From Candidatus Woesebacteria bacterium GW2011_GWB1_39_12 (lineage in GTDB: Bacteria > Patescibacteriota > Microgenomatia > UBA8517), in contig LBWB01000010.1 in assembly GCA_000993405.1 (NCBI GenBank), forward strand, positions 1 through 32,068: a stretch of 32,068 nucleotides of DNA. Direction: 5' to 3'. A program made the translations under genes and the position numbers. The notes beneath the pieces were generated by a model that did no database searches, had not been told where the DNA came from, and was given only the letters and a program-made list of their open reading frames with translations. Shown one piece after another: positions 10,001-16,241 of the stretch. Each line of letters starts with the position of its first letter. Positions within the stretch are counted from its first letter, which is position 1.

Positions 10001-10384
10001 GTTGATAACAACCCTTTCAACACCATTTATTATAAAAGTTCCTCTTGAGGTCATTTGGGGTAAATCGCCTAAAAAAACCTCTTGAGTCTTCTTCTCACCG
10101 GTTTTTTTGCTTATGAGCGTTGCTGTTATTTTTAGAGGGGCTGAAAAAGTGAGACCTTTTTCCGAACAAACCCTTGGGGTTAGTTTGGGTACTCCTAACT
10201 CAGGATTCTCGAGGATAAGCTGCCAGTTCTTGCCCGTGAAATCGTCAATGGGATTTATTTCAGAAAGCTCTTCCTTTATTCCTTCCTTTAAAAACCAATC
10301 CCAACTTTCTTTCTGGACAAATGATAAGTCAAGCTCGGGTAAATTTTTTTCTTCTCTCCCAAAATTTCGTCTTTTAACAACCAT
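7010..10384 (-). CDS. rpoB: DNA-directed RNA polymerase subunit beta
   Basis: [75 protein letters not shown]. Confidence 0.99.
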   Translation of the reverse strand: [1124 protein letters not shown]

Positions 10385-10400
10385 TTGAGGATGATTTAGA

Positions 10401-10513
10401 TAAAAAGCCCAAAGACTCTGCTTTGGATATCAACTTTAAGTTTGAAAACGAAAAAAAACAAACGTACTTTGTACGCCTATGAAGGATTATATAATACAAA
10501 ATCAAGTTGTCAA
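10401..10513 (-). promoter_or_regulatory. rpoB promoter and structured leader
   Basis: Minus strand TTGACA (10508-10513), 16-bp spacer, TATAAT (10486-10491). The leader contains CGTAC-AAA-GTACG followed by a T tract, and CCAAAG-CAGAGT-CTTTGG followed by GCTTTTTA. Confidence 0.65.
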
Positions 10514-10521
10514 CTCCCGCT

Positions 10522-11529
10522 TCACTTTCCTAAATACTTCCTCACGTTCTCATTGTGTTCGGAAAGGGTTTTTGCGTAGTGGATTTTTCCACCAGGATCA
10601 TGAAGATAATAAAAATAGTCTGAATCTTCCGGATAAATTGCAGCTTTGATTGAGGAAAGTCCCGGATTTGCAATAGGAGCGGGCGGCAAACCCTTAAATT
10701 TATAAGTATTGTAAGGAGAATCGATTGCTAAATCCTCTTTTGTTAGAATCGGCCACCAATTACACTGTCCGCTGTCCACCGTACACCGTTCACTTGCAAC
10801 CGCATACTGGACCGTCGCGTCAGCCTGTAAACCCATCCCGATATCAATCCTATTCATAAAAATTCCGGCTACAATTGGTCTTTCTTCCGAAGTTTTTGTT
10901 TCCCTCTCTATAATTGAGGCCAGTGTTATTGTTTCTTCAAGCGTAAAGTCACTTTTGGCAATAACACCTCTTAATTCATCATCAATCTTTTTTTCAAAGG
11001 TTTGATTCATGACTTTGACAATGGCGGAGGCGGTTGCATTTCTGGGAAAAAGATATGTATCAGGAAAGAGAAAACCTTCTTTGCCTTCTGAAGACTCTAA
11101 AAATTCTTGACCGAAAGTTTCTGCTTGTGCCCCTTGCATTTCCAAACCTTCTATAAAGCGCCCGGCAATCTCTTCCCGCCTAAGTCCTTCAGGCACTGTT
11201 ACCCATAATTGTAGTGGGCCCTTGGAAAACACTTCTAAAATCTCGGGAATCGATAAGTTGGGCGACAATTGAAACTCACCCGCTTGAATATTCTTTGTTT
11301 TACCGGTCAACTGGACATAGAATTTAAATACAAAAGGACTTCTTATTAACCCTTTTTTATATAATTCCTGTGCCACCTGACTTGCCGATCTCCCGCGAGG
11401 AATCACAATTCTAATGGGAGTTTTATCATCTGATATTGGTCTAGAATTCCACTTCCACCAAAATACTCCGCCCATAAGGGAAATGAACAAGGCTAAAAGT
11501 AAAATTCCTGGAATTAAAATTTTTTTCAC
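10522..11529 (-). CDS. mltG: Endolytic murein transglycosylase MltG
   Basis: N-terminal TM, LysM-like region, LFPDTYLFP, ASIIERE, SPYNTYKFKGLPPAPIANPGLSSIKAA; GTG start. Confidence 0.95.
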   Translation of the reverse strand: MKKILIPGILLLALFISLMGGVFWWKWNSRPISDDKTPIRIVIPRGRSASQVAQELYKKGLIRSPFVFKFYVQLTGKTKNIQAGEFQLSPNLSIPEILEVFSKGPLQLWVTVPEGLRREEIAGRFIEGLEMQGAQAETFGQEFLESSEGKEGFLFPDTYLFPRNATASAIVKVMNQTFEKKIDDELRGVIAKSDFTLEETITLASIIERETKTSEERPIVAGIFMNRIDIGMGLQADATVQYAVASERCTVDSGQCNWWPILTKEDLAIDSPYNTYKFKGLPPAPIANPGLSSIKAAIYPEDSDYFYYLHDPGGKIHYAKTLSEHNENVRKYLGK

Positions 11530-11549
11530 TGGGGATTGGAAATTGAAAT

Positions 11550-11750
11550 CTAAACTTCCTCTAGTAAAGCTCTTCTATATTTTTTGGTTTTGGAATCGTA
11601 AATATAAATACGTCCACAGGAGTGGGTTACTCTGAAATTTCCATTATCCTTTCTTTCCTTTTTACTTTTATCCAGAGGCTGACCGTCAGCAACACACCTT
11701 CCTTGGGAGAGTAGCCAAGCTTGAATCGGAGCAATTACATTCTTTAACAT
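11550..11750 (-). CDS. Hypothetical small protein (66 aa)
   Basis: Co-directional ORF between mltG and the glycosylase; no family recognised. Confidence 0.5.
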   Translation of the reverse strand: MLKNVIAPIQAWLLSQGRCVADGQPLDKSKKERKDNGNFRVTHSCGRIYIYDSKTKKYRRALLEEV

Positions 11751-11785
11751 TTATAAAGTATAACATAGATTACCTGTTTCAAGCA

Positions 11786-12742
11786 CTAATTACTCTTTGC
11801 TCCGGATTTGAGGCGAAAGTTTTTATTAAGTTTTTTTGCCCATTCGTCAGTATTAGTTGTCAGAAGAAGCATTACCAGATGTTTCCACTTACCCCAACGT
11901 TCATCTGCAAAAGCTCTGAGTTTCTCATCTGGAACAACCTTACCATCAAAGTAAAATTGATAAAGAGCTTCTCTGCTAAATAGATCCAGGTGGAATGTAG
12001 GAAGCCTAAACCCTATCCCAATTGTCAAATCTGCGGTATACGGACCGACTCCGGGAAACTCGATTAGTTTTTCTCGGATTTTATTAACATCTTTTAATTT
12101 TCTTAAATCATCGAGGTTAATTTTTTCCTTGACAATTTTTTCAGCAACTCCTTTTATATACTTATCCCTATAGCCGACCTTGCATGCCCTTATCTCTTCC
12201 AAACTTGCTTTTGCCAATCTTTGAGGACTAGGAAATGTATGGTAAGTTTTGCCATCAAATTTCTGTTTTTCGCCAAATTTCTCGCACAAAAGCCTTTGCA
12301 TTTCATAAATTCTTTTGAAAAAAACATTCTGGGCAACAATTACTCCTAAAACAGACTCAAAAACGTAAGGATCCGTTCGTAAATGTGCACCGTAAATTTC
12401 TTCAGATGCAGTTTTTAAAACCGGGTCTTTTTGGCATATAACCTCGTAAAACTCTCTAACGTCCTCATCAACCGCAAAAATCCAAGTTAACAATTTTATG
12501 AGATGTTTTTGTTCGTCTTCCACCAGCAATTTCATTGATTGAAGTGCGATAATAAGTGTCTGCTTTGGTTTTTCTTTATAACCAACTCTTGCCAAAACAA
12601 ATTTTCCAGAGTCAAGCTTGAACAGTCGAACAAGCTCTTTTCCTTCGACGACCCAAGGCGCAAAAACATAGTGAGTCAAAAAGAAATCAAAATTGTAAGG
12701 CTGTGATTTTTCTGGAATAGGAATTTCTATTGCTTTACCCAT
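11786..12742 (-). CDS. HhH-GPD DNA glycosylase (AlkA/OGG-like); start probably MGKAIEI rather than the ORF-track start at 12805
   Basis: HhH motif LIEFPGVGPYTADLTIGIGFRLPTFHLDLFSREAL with the conserved Asp. The longer ORF start would run through a strong intergenic structure. Confidence 0.85.
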   Translation of the reverse strand: MGKAIEIPIPEKSQPYNFDFFLTHYVFAPWVVEGKELVRLFKLDSGKFVLARVGYKEKPKQTLIIALQSMKLLVEDEQKHLIKLLTWIFAVDEDVREFYEVICQKDPVLKTASEEIYGAHLRTDPYVFESVLGVIVAQNVFFKRIYEMQRLLCEKFGEKQKFDGKTYHTFPSPQRLAKASLEEIRACKVGYRDKYIKGVAEKIVKEKINLDDLRKLKDVNKIREKLIEFPGVGPYTADLTIGIGFRLPTFHLDLFSREALYQFYFDGKVVPDEKLRAFADERWGKWKHLVMLLLTTNTDEWAKKLNKNFRLKSGAKSN

Positions 12743-12792
12743 ACTATATGTACCTTGGCAGATAACATAAGACCTGCCCCTGCAAGATCTCA

Positions 12793-12831
12793 CTTTTCCA
12801 GCCAAAGGCTGGTCGTCCTCTGGACGAAAAG
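12793..12831. repeat. Two abutting trinucleotide-loop hairpins, potential three-way junction
   Basis: CTTT T CCAGCC-AAA-GGCTGG TCGTCC-TCT-GGACGA AAAG. Confidence 0.65.
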
Positions 12832-12837
12832 ATTAGG

Positions 12838-13209
12838 TTACTTTTCTTCGAAAGGTTCGGAAATCTCCCAGATGTTTTCATCCGGGTCTTTAAAATAAGC
12901 AACCTTCTGTCCCCAGGATGTTTCCTTTGGACCCTCGAAAAATTCAACACCCTTTGATTTCAACTCTCCACAAGCCTTGTTTAAATCATCAACTTGAAAA
13001 GCCAGAATAACTCCACCCCCGTTTCCCATATGCTCTTTGGGAAACATAGCAACCGCTTCGTCCTTCTGGAAAACAGCCAGTGAAATTCCTTTAAAGGCAA
13101 CAAACTTTCCATCATGGCTGTTAATCTCCATTCCTAATTTATCTCTATAGAACTCGAGCGACTTTTCAAGATTTTCAATCAATAAACAATTTCCAAAATT
13201 TTTAAACAT
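12838..13209 (-). CDS. VOC/glyoxalase-family protein
   Basis: LIENLEKSLEFYRDKLGMEI...VAYFKDPDENIWEISEP; strong SD AGGAGGTGA upstream. Confidence 0.9.
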   Translation of the reverse strand: MFKNFGNCLLIENLEKSLEFYRDKLGMEINSHDGKFVAFKGISLAVFQKDEAVAMFPKEHMGNGGGVILAFQVDDLNKACGELKSKGVEFFEGPKETSWGQKVAYFKDPDENIWEISEPFEEK

Positions 13210-13287
13210 AAATACTCACCTCCTATCAGGCTCAGGGAGATAGTTTATCAACAACGTCATTGCTCTTCTAGAGTAGTCAACTATACC

Positions 13288-13309
13288 AACTTAAATTATA
13301 ATTTAAGTT
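13288..13309 (+). promoter_or_regulatory. Perfect 22-bp palindrome overlapping the -10, directly before a GTG start
   Basis: AACTTAAATTATAATTTAAGTT; TATAAT at 13297-13302; GTG at 13310. Confidence 0.7.
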
Positions 13310-13984
13310 GTGCACATCACTCAAAAGATACTTTTAAAAAGGCTGTTCACACAAAACAGGCAACGCTATTCTTCCTTAACCTACGGTTATAGCTATGAAG
13401 ACAATATCGTTTTTCATCTGAAAAAGTTATTAAAAGAAGGTTATGTTGATAAAATAGACGGAACTTACTCTATTACCACCAAGGGTGTTAAAAAGATTAC
13501 AATCTTTGATGTATCATTAGCTGAAAATAGTGGCATTAAGACATTTTTTATTGGTTTCTTGTGCAATTACAATAAAGAGTATTTAATAAAAGAGCATCCT
13601 CACGGTGTGCATAACTTTTATAACTTGCCCAGCGGAAAGCCGAGATTCGGGGAAGATGTTGGTAAAGCTCTGGTTCGTACTTTTGCAGAAAATAGCGGAT
13701 TAATTCTCAAACCAAGTGAATTTGAATTTTTATCTTTACATTTAAAAACCGTTAAAACATCACAAGGGGAAACTTTGTTTGACGACGCATTCACAATTTA
13801 CAGAGTAAAAATCGGTAAAAGCCAGAGGGAAAAAATGAAACTTCGCAAACAGATAAAATGGATGACGGAAGATGAAATTAAAAAACTTCCAAACTACTGG
13901 CCAGAGATTGATATCTGTATCATTAAAAAAGATTTTAGGCCTTACAGAAGTTACAAATTTATCTCAGATTATATTTTGGGTTAA
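13310..13984 (+). CDS. N-terminal winged-helix domain fused to a degenerate Nudix domain (putative regulator)
   Basis: N-terminal wHTH-like IVFHLKKLLKEGYVDKIDGTYSITTKGVKKI. Nudix box GKPRFGEDVGKALVRTFAENSGLI. Confidence 0.75.
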   Translation: MHITQKILLKRLFTQNRQRYSSLTYGYSYEDNIVFHLKKLLKEGYVDKIDGTYSITTKGVKKITIFDVSLAENSGIKTFFIGFLCNYNKEYLIKEHPHGVHNFYNLPSGKPRFGEDVGKALVRTFAENSGLILKPSEFEFLSLHLKTVKTSQGETLFDDAFTIYRVKIGKSQREKMKLRKQIKWMTEDEIKKLPNYWPEIDICIIKKDFRPYRSYKFISDYILG

Positions 13985-14011
13985 AAGAAGTTGGATATAG
14001 GATATTGTGCA

Positions 14012-14029
14012 GTCACCTTGCAAGGTGAC
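14012..14029. repeat. 18-bp perfect palindrome between convergent genes
   Basis: GTCACCTTGCAAGGTGAC. Confidence 0.65.
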
Positions 14030-14053
14030 ACCTTTAAAGTTGAAAAAGAAGAA

Positions 14054-14701
14054 TCACTGAGAGAAATGTTCTTTTAATATATCTACTGTTTTACTCATGT
14101 CTTTCTGTCTCACTATAAAAGATATTTCAGTAAATGTTGAAACAATCTCTATCAAATTTATACGTTTGCTTGCAAGAGCTGCAACTAACGCGTAAATCAT
14201 ATTTGGAACTTCAATATATTCCTCTTCAACAAAACGCACAGTTATCGCGACCAAATCCTGATACTGTCCTTTTGGAATAATCTCGAAGTGTTTAATTACA
14301 ACATTCCTTAAATTCTCAGGCATAATTATTGTAATTTCACCAATCCCTTGTGTAATCGTAAAAAACTTGCTGTTGGCTTCTCTGTTTGTTTTTAGTTTTG
14401 AAAGTTTTGCCAAAATCTCGTCAGTTTTTTCATATGTGACCTCACATAAAGGTGATTTTATACTCATATCATTAATCCTGACATCAGGTCTTAATGGAAC
14501 AATGTTTTTATCTTCCAATATAATTCTTGAAAGAGAAGTTACAATACTGCCAAGCTTGACTGGCTTAAAAAGCCTTTGCTCAATTCGCGGCTGAATTTTT
14601 CGGGCATAAGAACTAAAATTTAATATTCCCGCACGAAGAGCTTCAAGGGCCATTTCATCTTTTAAAAGCATCTCTACTACTACTTCCGAAACCTTAATCA
14701 T
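14054..14701 (-). CDS. ACT-domain protein resembling an aspartokinase regulatory region without a kinase domain
   Basis: C-terminal IEVPNMIYALVAALASKRINLIEIVSTFTEISFIVRQKDMSKTVDILKEHF. Confidence 0.6.
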   Translation of the reverse strand: MIKVSEVVVEMLLKDEMALEALRAGILNFSSYARKIQPRIEQRLFKPVKLGSIVTSLSRIILEDKNIVPLRPDVRINDMSIKSPLCEVTYEKTDEILAKLSKLKTNREANSKFFTITQGIGEITIIMPENLRNVVIKHFEIIPKGQYQDLVAITVRFVEEEYIEVPNMIYALVAALASKRINLIEIVSTFTEISFIVRQKDMSKTVDILKEHFSQ

Positions 14702-14817
14702 ATTATTGGTATTGTAACATATATTACATATTTATGATATTTGATACAAATATTCAAATATTTTACATATCATTCTTGAAAGATTACACTCATAATCCGA
14801 AGGGAGGTGATGAATCT

Positions 14818-15018
14818 ATGAACGAAAGAAGAAGAGTTCCTGGCAGACTTGCATTTGTTACTGCCGTACTTGAACTGGCAAACAAAGTCGAAAGAGGCGA
14901 AGTAGTGATGCTTGGAAACGGACGACTTAGTACGCATGAGGCAGATAAACTTGGAGCACGTCTGCAAGACGAACAAAATCAGAATAGCCAAGAAAACCAG
15001 ACTCCTACTCAACGATAA
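14818..15018 (+). CDS. Hypothetical small protein (66 aa); start trimmed from 14734 to 14818
   Basis: Strong SD GGGAGGTGAT about 7 nt upstream of ATG 14818; MNERRRVPGRLAFVTAVLELANKVERGEVVMLGNGRL.... Confidence 0.65.
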   Translation: MNERRRVPGRLAFVTAVLELANKVERGEVVMLGNGRLSTHEADKLGARLQDEQNQNSQENQTPTQR

Positions 15019-15020
15019 CT

Positions 15021-15049
15021 ATTTGCCTCCATGCTAGCTGGGGGCAAAT
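15021..15049. terminator. Stem-loop after the 66-aa ORF
   Basis: ATTTGCC...GGCAAAT just after the stop; no clear U tract. Confidence 0.4.
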
Positions 15050-15094
15050 ATCCTGCAATAATTCTTCTTTAAAGGTCGTACCCTGCAAGTTTAC

Positions 15095-15493
15095 CTACTT
15101 CCCCATTTTCAGATTCAAATAGTCCTGCAAAATTAGGGCAGCTGAATAAGCATCTTCAAGATTTTTGCGCTTCTTTCTTTTAATTCCGGCTTCGATTGAT
15201 AACCTCTGGGCGTCTTGGGTAGTTAAAGTTTCATCCTGAAATGTCACAGGGATTCCAAGTTTATCTCTAAGTTTTTTTCCAAAGTTTTTCGTCTCCTCCG
15301 CCATCTTGCCTTCAGAAATTCCCACAACCACCTGTCCTACTTGCTCTACTTGTACTACTTTTTCAATTATTTTAATTGCTTCTTCTATCAAATTAAATCT
15401 AATCACACGATAGGGCTCAGCCAAATCTGATTCAGAATCAGCCAGTGCTAATCCAATCTTTTTTCTTCCGTAGTCAATTCCTAAGATATGCAT
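15095..15493 (-). CDS. ruvX: Putative pre-16S rRNA nuclease / Holliday junction resolvase-like YqgF
   Basis: MHILGIDYGRKKIGLALAD...DETLTTQDAQRLS...DAYSAALILQDYL. Confidence 0.93.
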   Translation of the reverse strand: MHILGIDYGRKKIGLALADSESDLAEPYRVIRFNLIEEAIKIIEKVVQVEQVGQVVVGISEGKMAEETKNFGKKLRDKLGIPVTFQDETLTTQDAQRLSIEAGIKRKKRKNLEDAYSAALILQDYLNLKMGK

Positions 15494-16163
15494 TTTTTTG
15501 ATCGGGAGGAATAAGACGCGCCCTTACAATTAGTCTTTTGGGTTTACGCGGATCTCCCGGTGGAGTGCAGGTTACTAAAGTCAAAAAGGACTCGCTTGAA
15601 TTTTGCTCTAATATCTGCGTATCGCTTGGCCTTACTTCAAACATATCCTCAACTACGTATTCATAGGAAATACCGTCATAATCCACAAACGCTTTATCTC
15701 CCTTTTTAAGTTTGTTAAGTGTGGAAAATATTGCCAAATAATTTTTGGGGTCGTAAAAGATTGGCAAAATAGAATGACCGAAAATTACCGAGTTTCCGAC
15801 TTTTCCGGGCAAAGCGGTTCCTGCAAACTGGATAAGACTTTTTGATAAATCCTCCCCTCCAATGGCAACTGTAGCATTCTCGATATTAAGCTTCGGAACG
15901 GAAATTGTAAAATATTTCACTTCTTGAGGAGTACTTTCTTCACCCTTTTTTCCTTCAAACCAACTGCTTGCCTTTGTGTAGTCTTTCTTAGAAAATTTAA
16001 AACTTGCCGTTTCTTTGTCAACCAGAGGACTAATAAGGATGGGGTAGCGCCTTGCCGATTCCCACTCATAGGAAATTATTGGGAAAAGCGTGGAAAAAAG
16101 AATCACCACACCGGAGGCGGCCATAATAACGGCACAGATTCTTATGATGAGTTTATGAGACAT
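15474..16163 (-). CDS. Sortase (class D/E-like)
   Basis: N-terminal TM; catalytic triad context VIFGHS, LTLVTCTPPG, RLIVRARL. Overlaps ruvX by 20 bp. Confidence 0.92.
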   Translation of the reverse strand: MSHKLIIRICAVIMAASGVVILFSTLFPIISYEWESARRYPILISPLVDKETASFKFSKKDYTKASSWFEGKKGEESTPQEVKYFTISVPKLNIENATVAIGGEDLSKSLIQFAGTALPGKVGNSVIFGHSILPIFYDPKNYLAIFSTLNKLKKGDKAFVDYDGISYEYVVEDMFEVRPSDTQILEQNSSESFLTLVTCTPPGDPRKPKRLIVRARLIPPDQKNAYLRN

Positions 16164-16241
16164 GAGTATTTAAGAAAATAGCTAGTAGAAAATTTACCAC
16201 TTTCCAATTTCCAATTTCTAAAAACTAATTTCTTATAAATT

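Noticed and set aside
7851-10388. Several plus-strand ORFs (7851-8216, 8765-9037, 8934-9239, 9240-9434, 9759-10085, 10107-10388)
   Set aside because: All antisense to rpoB; shadow ORFs without initiation signals or family similarity.
12744-12950. 68-aa minus-strand ORF
   Set aside because: Overlaps the VOC gene in another frame and runs through the hairpin region; no coding support.
14770-15012. 80-aa minus-strand ORF
   Set aside because: Opposite to the 66-aa plus ORF, which has a strong Shine-Dalgarno.
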